This document shows positions 51,876-60,115 of a stretch of 64,000 nt of DNA, in pieces. The stretch is from FEN-1088 sp031407985. Its GTDB lineage: Bacteria; Myxococcota_A; Polyangia; Fen-1088. The stretch spans positions 10,570 to 74,569 of the forward strand of contig JANOJB010000133.1 of assembly GCA_031407985.1 (NCBI GenBank). Direction: 5' to 3'. The translations under genes and the position numbers were made by a program. Below the pieces are notes generated by a model. The model searched no databases. It saw only the letters and a program-made list of their open reading frames with translations, and was not told the origin of the DNA. Positions within the stretch are counted from its first letter, which is position 1; the number at the start of each line of letters is the position of its first letter.

Positions 51876-54319
51876 TTCGCGAACTCCGCCAGATCTTCGC
51901 CGATTTCCTCGAGCATCGACGACAACGCGCCCGGTGGTAGGGTGTCCAGGCGCCGGCGAAAACCCTCCAGTTCGTCGCGTAGTCGAGCGGACCGGCGACG
52001 AATATTGGCCAGCGTCGCGTGCATCAGAATCAACTGCGCGCTCTGGCTGTGGATGTCCCGCGCCTCGGTGTCGTCGCTTGGATTCAGTCTGACCCGCAGA
52101 TCCCCAATCTCACGTTCCAGCTGGGCCTGCCGCGCCTCGGAATCACGACGCAAGCGGGCCATTTCCAGGCGCCCCTCGACCAGTTGCGAGTCCTTCGCCG
52201 CCAGCGCGCGTTCCAGATCGGCCCTGACGTTGGGATCAACCGCGCGGGCCGCCCGACCCGCCTCCTCGCGGGCCCGTTCCAGCGTCTCCTCGATGCCCCC
52301 CAACGTCCGCATTTCGTCGCGCAGACGCTCCTCGATCTCCGCAACCGCCACCTGAAGTTCGCCGGGGTCGATCGCTCCTTCGTGGCTCCCATTCCGCGGC
52401 CCGGCTTTAGGTACCTCGACAGCGGCCGCCCGCAGCTCCTCGGCACCCACGGCCCGTTGTTCAGCGACCAGCGCGCGTTGCTCCGCCGCGGATAGCCGTG
52501 CCACAAGCTCGGCCAACGACGCCGGCCCGCCCACAACATCCGAACCACCCGCTCCGTTCGACGTCGCGACCTTCGAGGACTCGGCCCGTTCACGCTCCAG
52601 GCGCAACAACTTGCCCTCCAGCTCAGCCAACCGCATGCGCCGCGTGCGGTCCGCGTCTTCCAGTTCCTTTGCGTTTCGCCGCAACGTGGTCGCGTCCTTG
52701 TCGGCCGCCACGGCCCGGGCCTCGGCAACTCTGACCGCGTCCTCAAGCTCAGCGACCAACGCCGCCTGCTCGGTCACCGATGATTCCAGCTGATGGATCT
52801 GGTTGGCGTGGGCCGCGGCCGCTCGATGAAATTCCTCGATGGACCGATCCCGCGCCACGCGGGCGGCCTCGATTTCGTCGCCTCCAGAACGGTCGGTGGT
52901 GCGATCGGCGGTCGCCAGGCGAAGTTTCTCTTCCAGTTCGGCGACCCGCCACACCAGATCCTGTTTGTCGCCCTCCAGCCGCGCAATGCGATCGTCGCGC
53001 TCCGCGACCAAAGCGGCCTTCTGACGAAGGCCCTGGATCTGAACGTCCGCGGCGCGAATCTTCTCGGTCAGCGACGCAATCTCGGCCCGATCACGGGCCA
53101 GTGCTTCCTCGGCGCCGCGCGCCCGCGCCTCGGCTTCCGCGCTGCTTTCCTCCGCCCTGCGCGCCCGCGCCTCGATTTCCGCGCTTGCGTGACCCACGCC
53201 AAGACGGCTACCAGCACCGCCTGTTCCCACCCCGCCGAGACCGGCCACCATTTTCTCGGCGACAACCGCCATTTCCTCGGCGGTTCGGCGGGTCAGCGTC
53301 AGAACCGATTCGTCGGCATCGGCCAGCGCCCGCCGCAGTTTGCTCATGTCGGCGTCGGATGCCGCCCGATCCTCGGACAGGCGCCGCAGCCGCCCGCGCA
53401 ACTCCTCGATCTCCTCGCCCTGTGCCCGCGAAACCCGCACCGCGGACTCCGATCGCACCAGCGCCTCGTCCAGTTTCCCACGCAGGTCGATCAACCGGTT
53501 CTCCGCCTCGTCCAGACGGGCGCGACCACGCCGCTCGGCATCGTCCAGCCGGCGTTCCGCCAAATCGGCCCGCGTGTCGGAGGCGACCGAAACGGAAGCG
53601 GTGGAAGACGCGGTCAAAGCGGCCGCCTGGGCCGCCGCGTTCCCCAAGATCAGCGCCTCGACCGGCGCGAAAGGGACCTGAACCAGGGCATAACCCAAGG
53701 AAGGCGGCACCGCGGCGCCCGCGATCGCGACGTAATGGCTGGGCTGTTCGGTGCCGCCGTGCAACAACGACACGTCGACGCGCAACGCATCGGCTGTCGC
53801 GTCGAATTCGACCAACCCGAATCCCAGGAAGGGCGTCTGCCCCAACATGCGAACCGCCGGAAAATGCGCCATCAAGGCGTCGGACAGGTCGTAGTACCCG
53901 ACGCCATCCTTCGATGGACGGTTCTTGCGATCCGCGGCCGGTACCGCCACGACCAGGTGGCCTCCCGGATTCAGAAGCCCACGCAGGCCCGTTATCAACT
54001 CGGGCGTAGCCAACAATGCCTGACCGTCCGGAACCAACACGATGTCGAAGCGTTCACCGAAAGTGACCACCTGCCACAGATCGCCGATGGCGCGAAACTC
54101 GACACGCGGCCGCGCATGCCGGGATCGGGCGCGCTCGACCCGCACGGGATCGACATCCACGGCGACAACCTGTTCCGCTCCCGCGCCGCCCAGATAGTCG
54201 GCCGAGCCGCCATCACCACAGCCGATCTCCAGGACGCTGCGGCCCTGCCACAGCGGCGCCGCGTACGCATAGAGGGGAAGCCGTAAGTTCAAAAAATCGG
54301 TCGCATTTCGTTCTGCCAT
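51872..54319 (-). CDS. SAM-dependent methyltransferase fused to a very long coiled coil
   Basis: The product is 815 residues. Residues 1-215 are a class I methyltransferase: SVLEIGCGDGGSADYL at 28-43 (motif I), VVAVDVDPVRVERAR, and FDIVLVPDGQALL to LLNPGGHLVVAVP. From about 245 to 740 the sequence is almost pure heptad helix, rich in Ala, Glu, Arg and Leu, with two short Gly breaks (GLGGVGTGGAGS and a second near SNGAGGSDVVGG). A final 75-residue helical segment has DIHSQSAQLILMHATLANIRR. There is no membrane segment or signal. The layout resembles enzyme-plus-ruler proteins such as WbdD, but no kinase domain is present. Function unknown. Confidence 0.85.
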   Translation of the reverse strand: MAERNATDFLNLRLPLYAYAAPLWQGRSVLEIGCGDGGSADYLGGAGAEQVVAVDVDPVRVERARSRHARPRVEFRAIGDLWQVVTFGERFDIVLVPDGQALLATPELITGLRGLLNPGGHLVVAVPAADRKNRPSKDGVGYYDLSDALMAHFPAVRMLGQTPFLGFGLVEFDATADALRVDVSLLHGGTEQPSHYVAIAGAAVPPSLGYALVQVPFAPVEALILGNAAAQAAALTASSTASVSVASDTRADLAERRLDDAERRGRARLDEAENRLIDLRGKLDEALVRSESAVRVSRAQGEEIEELRGRLRRLSEDRAASDADMSKLRRALADADESVLTLTRRTAEEMAVVAEKMVAGLGGVGTGGAGSRLGVGHASAEIEARARRAEESSAEAEARARGAEEALARDRAEIASLTEKIRAADVQIQGLRQKAALVAERDDRIARLEGDKQDLVWRVAELEEKLRLATADRTTDRSGGDEIEAARVARDRSIEEFHRAAAAHANQIHQLESSVTEQAALVAELEDAVRVAEARAVAADKDATTLRRNAKELEDADRTRRMRLAELEGKLLRLERERAESSKVATSNGAGGSDVVGGPASLAELVARLSAAEQRALVAEQRAVGAEELRAAAVEVPKAGPRNGSHEGAIDPGELQVAVAEIEERLRDEMRTLGGIEETLERAREEAGRAARAVDPNVRADLERALAAKDSQLVEGRLEMARLRRDSEARQAQLEREIGDLRVRLNPSDDTEARDIHSQSAQLILMHATLANIRRRSARLRDELEGFRRRLDTLPPGALSSMLEEIGEDLAEFAK

Positions 54320-54391
54320 GGCGAAGGCGCACTATACCCCAGAGCCAGCAGGCTCAAATCGCTTCGTCGTGCCATAATGCAGGGGCTCATC

Positions 54392-54787
54392 GTGGCCAAG
54401 AAGAACACCCCTTCGGACAAAGATCCGAGCCAAGTCCCCACCGCGCCCGCAGCCCCCGCGGGGGATGTGGCTTTGGTTGTGGCCAAGGATGCGGACGGCG
54501 TTCACATCCTGCGACGGAGGTCCGAGGACGCCCCGCTCGAAGCTGGCCTTTTGCGTCCCATGCGGGAGGGCAAACCCATCGTGGGCGAGGTCGTCAGTCT
54601 GACGCAACGCCAGGATTTGCCGATGTTGTACGACGTCAAATCCGAATTCGGGGCCGGTGCGGATGGCGCTGCCGACACCGACGATGTCCGCAGTCCGGGT
54701 GATGGACCCGCCCAGGTCGCAAGCGACGCCTACCGTAAGGGTTGGGACGCCGTTTGGGGCCGCCGACGCGATCGCTCGGTCAACTAG
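54392..54787 (+). CDS. Small protein of unknown function
   Basis: The product is 131 residues. The GTG at 54392 is preferred over ATG 54377 because it has AGGGG 8 bases upstream. A Lys/Pro/Ala-rich start leads to a domain of about 70 residues (DVALVVAKDADGVHILRRRS, GEVVSLTQRQDLPMLYDV) that looks like a small beta-barrel, and a charged C-terminus. I recall similar proteins only in myxobacteria. No function assigned. It diverges from the methyltransferase gene by about 70 bases. Confidence 0.65.
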   Translation: MAKKNTPSDKDPSQVPTAPAAPAGDVALVVAKDADGVHILRRRSEDAPLEAGLLRPMREGKPIVGEVVSLTQRQDLPMLYDVKSEFGAGADGAADTDDVRSPGDGPAQVASDAYRKGWDAVWGRRRDRSVN

Positions 54788-54942
54788 CCCCCCCTTACCC
54801 CGCGGAACTCAGAAAATGGGGCGCGTCGGCCGATGGGTGCGGCGGAGCCCATCGTGCCTTCTGAAGACCAGAACCGGCGCCTGGCTTAGATCCCGTCCGA
54901 CCAATTTCTCCCCGCCGCCCGAGGTTGGTATGGTTCGCCAGG

Positions 54943-57123
54943 ATGGTGCACAGGAACCTTTTCATACCGGACCGTGTCGCCAGGACAGCATCCATGGCAA
55001 CGGCCGTTGCCGTGTTGCTGCCGGTCATCATGACGTTCGGGGCCGTGACCATTGTCGGCTGCAAAGGAGCCGGCGGTCCAGGGGCGCCACCGACGCGCGC
55101 GGACGAACCGGTCGCGCCGCGGGGCGATTCGGCCCCCGCCCCACGAAGCACGCCTGACGGTGCTCCCGGCGCTCCCGTCAGCGGCGCCAAAGCGGGAGTC
55201 GGCGCACCAGCCGAGACCGGTCGCGTCCTGCTGTGGACCGATGGCCAGGAGCGCTGGATGGACGCGCAGGCCGCGGTCGCGGCCGGTTACACGCTGATCG
55301 ATCTCGGCGACGACTGGACGCCGTACATTTTCGCCGAGCAACACGACGAAAATGGACGATTGCTGCCCAACCGCTACCGGCGCGTGTTCATCGGCCTGGC
55401 CAACAACACGCTGGACCGCGACGGCCAACCGCTGGAACCCGGCGACAAGAACTACCTTGAGTTGTACGGGATATTCCCGTCCACCTCGGTGCTGCGCGCG
55501 CGCTTCTTGGAGGACGAAAACAAGTCCTGCCTGGATGCCGCCGGACAGCCGGCATTGGAAGCCGTCGAAACCGTTGCGTACGTATCGCCCGAGGACATAC
55601 GCAAGGCCGAGAAGAAGCTGGCGCGGATCCGCAAGGAGTTGGAGGAGGCGCGCCACAAGGCCCGGGTCAAGACGCTGGAAGAACTGGTGGCGAAGAAGCC
55701 CGACCTGGAACCCAAACTAAAACTCCTGGAACGGCGCGCCGCCGAGAAGCTGGCGATGGCCGAGGTGGAGAAACGACTGACCTGCGAAGGGCTGTTGGGC
55801 CTGGATCGAAAGAAAGACAAGCGGCACCAAACCGGCGTCTACGACGACGCGATGAAGCTGGCCGTGCGCAACTTTCAGCAGAAGAACATGATCTACGAGG
55901 CGAACTATCTGCGCCGCAAGACCATGGACGCCCTGGCCCGCCCGACGCTGGACAACGATCACGACGCTCTGATGCGCGGCCTGCGTGAGCGGGTGGTTGA
56001 CGCGGCCGGCGTCATCGAGGACGGTACCACCGGCGGGAAGAATGGACCGCCTCAATTTGTGACGGCATCCGGACAACGCGAGGCGGTTCGCAACCTGGCC
56101 GAGGAATACACCAAGGTTGCCGCCACGCAATTGGGCCTGGACACCCCCGCGGGCGCGCTGGCGTTCTTCAAGCGGCACCCGGCCGCCGACTTTCGTCATT
56201 TGCGCGCGGCCGTGAAGCTGCCGCCCCGCCCCGAGTACCACGCGCCGCACATGGAGCTGTCGATCGTGGTCGATCGCGGCGATGTCTGGTACGACCCGCC
56301 CTTCGACGACAACGACAAATGGGTGGTCCAGCCGCGCAAACGCTATCCGTCGCTGACCTTGATGCTGCGCTACCGTGAGCAGAACATCCCCCTGACCAGG
56401 TGGCGCACGACCATTGGCGGTTGGCGATCCGAACAGGCCAGCAACGGCTACGAGTACTACCGCTACAAAGGATCGGACATCGGCCCGCGCGTGATCCGTA
56501 CCGTGACGTCGGGCCCGGTCTGGATCGCGCCGGCATCGACACCGATTCGCAGTCTGACCAAGGGAAAGATCATCAACGGCAACTGGCAATCGGTCGTTAA
56601 CTACGACGAACTGGGACCCGGTTACCTGTCGGCGTACGGCGTCGTGGCGGGTTACTTCGTGGTCCCAGGCAAAGAAGGGCGATCTGACTTCGACAACGGC
56701 ATTCGCGCGCACGGATCGTCGGACTATCTGTCGATCTACAGCACCAACGGGTATTCGCACGGTTGCCACCGGTTGCCGAACCACCTGGCGATCCGCATGT
56801 ACGATTTTCTGTTGCGGCATCGGACGAAGACCGTGGAGGGCGATTCACCCATGGGTTTCAACCGTCAGTTCCTGTGGAAGGACAACGTCTACGAGATGAG
56901 GATTCCATCGCGCGGCTTCATCTTCAAGCTTGAACCACCGCTGCCGGTCAACGTGTTGGAGGGTGAAATCAAGGGCGATGCGAAGAAACCGTTCCAGGGT
57001 TATGTCCCGAAACCAGGCGTGAAATATCCGGGGCCGCCGCCGGCGGTGGGTAGTGCAGCCGAGGGACGCGCGGGTGGAGCCGGTCCGTCGGCACCGGCAG
57101 GCGGCGGGGAGGAGAGTCCATGA
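54943..57123 (+). CDS. L,D-transpeptidase (YkuD) lipoprotein
   Basis: The product is about 726 residues; ATG 54943 or an upstream TTG could be the start. The signal ends VTIVGC (Cys 40). A Pro/Gly-rich linker follows, then a long helical, charged region (residues 220-290) and a peptidoglycan-binding-like module (YDDAMKLAVRNFQQKNMI). The YkuD domain has IRAHGSSD and YSHGCHRLP with the catalytic Cys near 608; His replaces the usual Ile after the Cys. It should crosslink peptidoglycan or attach proteins to it. The following gene starts in its stop codon (ATGA). Confidence 0.85.
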   Translation: MVHRNLFIPDRVARTASMATAVAVLLPVIMTFGAVTIVGCKGAGGPGAPPTRADEPVAPRGDSAPAPRSTPDGAPGAPVSGAKAGVGAPAETGRVLLWTDGQERWMDAQAAVAAGYTLIDLGDDWTPYIFAEQHDENGRLLPNRYRRVFIGLANNTLDRDGQPLEPGDKNYLELYGIFPSTSVLRARFLEDENKSCLDAAGQPALEAVETVAYVSPEDIRKAEKKLARIRKELEEARHKARVKTLEELVAKKPDLEPKLKLLERRAAEKLAMAEVEKRLTCEGLLGLDRKKDKRHQTGVYDDAMKLAVRNFQQKNMIYEANYLRRKTMDALARPTLDNDHDALMRGLRERVVDAAGVIEDGTTGGKNGPPQFVTASGQREAVRNLAEEYTKVAATQLGLDTPAGALAFFKRHPAADFRHLRAAVKLPPRPEYHAPHMELSIVVDRGDVWYDPPFDDNDKWVVQPRKRYPSLTLMLRYREQNIPLTRWRTTIGGWRSEQASNGYEYYRYKGSDIGPRVIRTVTSGPVWIAPASTPIRSLTKGKIINGNWQSVVNYDELGPGYLSAYGVVAGYFVVPGKEGRSDFDNGIRAHGSSDYLSIYSTNGYSHGCHRLPNHLAIRMYDFLLRHRTKTVEGDSPMGFNRQFLWKDNVYEMRIPSRGFIFKLEPPLPVNVLEGEIKGDAKKPFQGYVPKPGVKYPGPPPAVGSAAEGRAGGAGPSAPAGGGEESP

Positions 57124-57638
57124 TCGGATCTGTGATCGGCTCTGCACGCCTGCGTCTAGGAATGGGCATGGGATTGCTCGGCAGCGTCGCGGCGATCTCG
57201 ATCGCGTTCGCTGTCGCCCGCGCGGAAAACAAACCCCCGCCCCCCGCCCCACCGGCCGATGCCGATTCCGCAACGGCGCCAACCGAAGAATCGCCCACCG
57301 GCACCCCGGCGCCGACCGTGAAGATCGTGTTCAAGATAATCCCGCCCGGAAACGCCACGGTCATGTGGGGCAAGAAGCGGCTCGGCCTGATCAAGCCCAA
57401 GGCGCCGTTGATCATCCAGCGGCCCCGCGACAGCGGTCCCCTGGACGTGATCGTGCGCTCGGCCGGTTACGTGCCGGTCCACACGCGCGCGTACACGTTC
57501 ACCAATTCGACCGTGGCCGTGAAGATCACGCCGCTCGACCAAAAAAACACCCTGTACGGCTACCGCGAAGAGATCCCGCCCGACGTAGATGGTGGGGTGC
57601 CCCGACCAACCGGTCCCGACGGTGGCCTTCCCCCGTAG
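57120..57638 (+). CDS. Exported protein with PEGA-like domain
   Basis: The product is 172 residues, translated from the ATGA overlap with the L,D-transpeptidase. A signal peptide or anchor spans residues 12-35 and ends AVARAEN. A Pro/Ala/Thr linker follows, then a beta-rich domain of about 75 residues (VKIVFKIIPPGNATVMWGKKRLG, GPLDVIVRSAGYVPVHTRAYTF) with the pattern of PEGA domains. PEGA proteins are associated with the envelope. Its coupling suggests a partner or surface cofactor for the transpeptidase (inference). Confidence 0.75.
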   Translation: MIGSVIGSARLRLGMGMGLLGSVAAISIAFAVARAENKPPPPAPPADADSATAPTEESPTGTPAPTVKIVFKIIPPGNATVMWGKKRLGLIKPKAPLIIQRPRDSGPLDVIVRSAGYVPVHTRAYTFTNSTVAVKITPLDQKNTLYGYREEIPPDVDGGVPRPTGPDGGLPP

Positions 57639-57661
57639 CTGTGCGCACCCGGAGTTTCCTG

Positions 57662-58681
57662 ATGCGGCCACTTGAGCACATCGATTGTCCCCAAGTCCGT
57701 CGGGGAATCATGTCGTCGGCCGCCCTGACGTTGGTTATAACGTCGTTGGCGTGCCCCAAAAGTGGCGGCCCGTCGCAGCCGCCCGGCACAGGTGGTTCGT
57801 CGAGCGGCGGCAGCGTCGCCACCGCCACGGGTGGCAGCAACAGTGGAACCGGCGGAAGCGCCAGTGGAACGGGCGGGAATTCTACTGGCGGGGCCAGTAG
57901 CGGAACCGGCGGAAGCCCACCTGGCTCGGGCGGGGGCAATCCGGTCGGTACGGGAGGCAGCGCGGGAACAACGGCAGGTTCCTGTGTAGGCGCCCTGCTG
58001 TGCGAGAACTTCGAGGCGTACACGACGGGGAACGCCCCCGCCGCACCGTGGAAAATCAGCACCAACCTGGGAACAGTCCGCGTCGATACCACGCACGCAC
58101 TCAGCGGCACCAAGGCGGTTCGCTTCACCACCGACGGCGCCGCCGGAACCTACCGCCGTGCGTTCATGTCCATCGAGGGCGCGCCCGTGTTTCCCGTCGC
58201 TGGCAACGTTTTCTACGGACGCATGATGGTCTGGCTGACAGCGGCGCCCGCCGGCAGCATGCACTGGACGAACATCCAGGGCGAGGGCCCCGTCCCGAAC
58301 ATGAACTTCCGCGCGTTCTCGCGTTACGGCGGACAGCTGCAAAAGCGCCTGATGGCGAACTACGAAACCCAAGGCGTGGCGTCAGATTGCTGGAAACATT
58401 CAACGACCACCATGCCCGAGGGACGCTGGACCTGCATGGAGTGGCGATTCAACGGCCCCAACAACGAAATGAACTTCTGGCTGGATGGCGCGTCGCTGTC
58501 GGACATCACCGTCGTCGGACGCGGCGAGGGCTGTATCAGCCAGGGCACGACCGGCACCTGGTACTCCCCCACCTACGACACCATTCGCCTGGGCTGGGAG
58601 CACTACCAGCAATCGATCGCGCACGACATGTGGATCGACGACGTCGCCATCGACACAAAACGCATCGGCTGCCCGCCGTAA
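57662..58681 (+). CDS. Gly-rich-linker lipoprotein with lectin-like domain (paralogue)
   Basis: The product is 339 residues from ATG 57662 (GGAG upstream); an inner ATG at 57710 would lose the basic residues of the signal. The lipobox is TSLAC (Cys 31). A GTGG/SGTGG linker of about 75 residues follows. The C-terminal domain starts LLCENFEAYTTGN, has MHWTNIQGEG, GRWTCMEWRFNG and MNFWLDGASL, and closes WIDDVAIDTKRIGC. The opening and closing motifs match the lipoprotein at 11841-12986. A surface carbohydrate-binding role is likely. Confidence 0.78.
   Translation: MRPLEHIDCPQVRRGIMSSAALTLVITSLACPKSGGPSQPPGTGGSSSGGSVATATGGSNSGTGGSASGTGGNSTGGASSGTGGSPPGSGGGNPVGTGGSAGTTAGSCVGALLCENFEAYTTGNAPAAPWKISTNLGTVRVDTTHALSGTKAVRFTTDGAAGTYRRAFMSIEGAPVFPVAGNVFYGRMMVWLTAAPAGSMHWTNIQGEGPVPNMNFRAFSRYGGQLQKRLMANYETQGVASDCWKHSTTTMPEGRWTCMEWRFNGPNNEMNFWLDGASLSDITVVGRGEGCISQGTTGTWYSPTYDTIRLGWEHYQQSIAHDMWIDDVAIDTKRIGCPP
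57784..57975 (+). repeat. GTGG-coding linker repeat
   Basis: Degenerate repeats such as GGCGGAAGC and GGAACCGGC encode the Gly/Thr/Ser stalk of the second lectin-like lipoprotein. Confidence 0.75.
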
Positions 58682-58746
58682 CCTGTTCCAACGCCATCTG
58701 ACCGGTCGACGACTACACTTCACCCGACTGACGAGGAGAAGACCCC

Positions 58747-59004
58747 ATGCATGCCCACAAAATGACGGTCACGGTGCCGGAGAGCCGCGAGCTCACGCTG
58801 ACGCTTCCCAGTGATGTCCCCACGGGAGAGGTGGAAATCATCGTGCTCTCCCCTCTCGCGCGGGAAGTTGCTCGGCCTCGCAGACACACCCTGCAGGAGC
58901 TGTTCGACGCCAGGCTCACCCCCCCGGCAGGCGTCGGCCCCGTAACTCTCGCCGACATCGAAAAAGCGATCGCGGAAGGGGCAACAGGTCGTGGAGGCGT
59001 TTGA
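58747..59004 (+). CDS. Antitoxin-like small protein, no adjacent toxin
   Basis: The product is 85 residues with a GAGGAG ribosome site. The N-terminal half (TVTVPESRELTLTLPSDVPTG, then EVEIIVLSP) resembles the amino part of small antitoxins that pair with PIN-type toxins. The C-terminal half is a charged helix that could wrap a partner (RHTLQELFDARL). No PIN or other toxin follows, only a decayed region. It may be an orphan antitoxin. Confidence 0.6.
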   Translation: MHAHKMTVTVPESRELTLTLPSDVPTGEVEIIVLSPLAREVARPRRHTLQELFDARLTPPAGVGPVTLADIEKAIAEGATGRGGV

Positions 59005-59508
59005 TACACGGAACATTCCTCAGCAGTGGTGGACGTCTGAACCCTAACGCCGCCGTCCCTGCCTGGACCGATGCCTCCTGCGGGCTTGGTCAATGCGAAC
59101 GCGGTCGGGAACGTCGAATCCGATCGGTCCGTTACACGCTGACAGCGGCCGGTATGTGTACGTAGTCGGGCAAGCAAGCGCTGGCTGCCCGGCGACCATC
59201 GAGGTGCATATTCTCGACAAGCAGACAATGACGTGGCTTTCGCCCGACCGATCGAACGGTCCCGGTAACCTCGGGGCTGACACAGTCGCGGCTGTGGGGG
59301 CCGCAGCCTGGACCGGAAGTGAAATCATCGTCTGGGGCGGCACCGGCGCCTGCGGTGCAACTGGCTCGTTTGACGGAGGGGGACGCTATCAGCCTCCCGC
59401 CCCTCCAGCCCCGTGACACCACGCCGACGCGATGAGATGTGGGTGCCTACCCGTGCCTCGGCAGCCATCCTCGACACCGATGGTCCACCACCGTAGGATC
59501 AAATTCCA
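59005..59508. other. Region with a decayed gene fragment
   Basis: Between the antitoxin-like gene and the DUF433 gene the only recognisable content is a short kelch-like fragment, listed separately. The remainder shows no gene, hairpin or clear promoter. Confidence 0.5.
59093..59416 (+). pseudogene. Kelch-repeat fragment
   Basis: About 107 residues are open. The C-terminal half, VGAAAWTGSEIIVWGGTG followed by FDGGGRY, has the kelch blade pattern, and KQTMTWLS fits the preceding strand. There is no signal, no ribosome site and no full propeller. It looks like the remnant of a larger exported kelch protein. The intact kelch-like gene at 20-22 kb could be a relative. Confidence 0.5.
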
Positions 59509-59757
59509 ATGACGGACCAATCGCTACTGGGCAGAATCGCCGCCGACCCCGAGATTTTCGGTGGCAAACCGATCATCCGGGGAATGCGCATCTCTGTCGA
59601 CACCGTCGTCGGCCTCTTGGCGCAGGGTGAGTCGACCGATGACATTCTCCTCGACTACCCCGACCTTGAACCGGACGACATTCGTGCCTGCTTGGTGTAT
59701 GCGCACGCCGTTCTGGCCAACGATTCCCTCGATGCCGTTCGGCTAGTCGGCAGGTGA
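59509..59757 (+). CDS. DUF433 antitoxin
   Basis: The product is 82 residues with an AGGA ribosome site. GRIAADPEIFGGKPIIRGMR and VDTVVGLLAQGESTDDILLDYP are the DUF433 signature. These helix-turn-helix proteins are antitoxins for DUF5615-type PIN-like toxins. Its stop overlaps the toxin start (GTGA). Confidence 0.9.
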   Translation: MTDQSLLGRIAADPEIFGGKPIIRGMRISVDTVVGLLAQGESTDDILLDYPDLEPDDIRACLVYAHAVLANDSLDAVRLVGR

Positions 59758-60107
59758 AGTTCCTGGTCGACCGCTGTGCCGGTCGACGACTGGCGGACTG
59801 GCTGCGTACCCAGGGGCACGATGTGCTGGACGCAAGCGGGGCCGGACCAGACCCGGGAGATGTTGCACTTCTCGCACGATCCGCGGCGGAACAGCGAGTG
59901 CTGATCACGATTGATACGGACTTCGGGACACTGGTTTACCGCGCCCGAATGGCGCACGCCGGCCTGATCCGCCTACCGGATATTCCGGCAACGCGCAGGA
60001 TCGAAATAGTTCAGCAATTGTTGTCCGACCACGCGGACGCGATGGCCGCAGGAGCCGTCATCACCGTTCGAAGCGGTCGCATCCGCGTCTCTTTGCCCCC
60101 GCGGTAG
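59754..60107 (+). CDS. DUF5615 PIN-like toxin
   Basis: The product is 117 residues from the GTG in the GTGA overlap. FLVDRCAGRRLADWL and LITIDTDFGTLVYR supply the acidic residues of the PIN-like nuclease core, together with the DPGDVALLARSA segment. This is the RNA-cleaving partner of DUF433. In many relatives the first Asp sits in MKFLVDECL; here it is VDRCA, with the Asp kept. Confidence 0.9.
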   Translation: MKFLVDRCAGRRLADWLRTQGHDVLDASGAGPDPGDVALLARSAAEQRVLITIDTDFGTLVYRARMAHAGLIRLPDIPATRRIEIVQQLLSDHADAMAAGAVITVRSGRIRVSLPPR

Positions 60108-60115
60108 GCGGCCCC

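Noticed and set aside
52793..54286. Long open frames on the plus strand opposite the coiled-coil gene
   Set aside because: They mirror the Ala/Glu/Arg heptads of the minus-strand protein and have no independent features.
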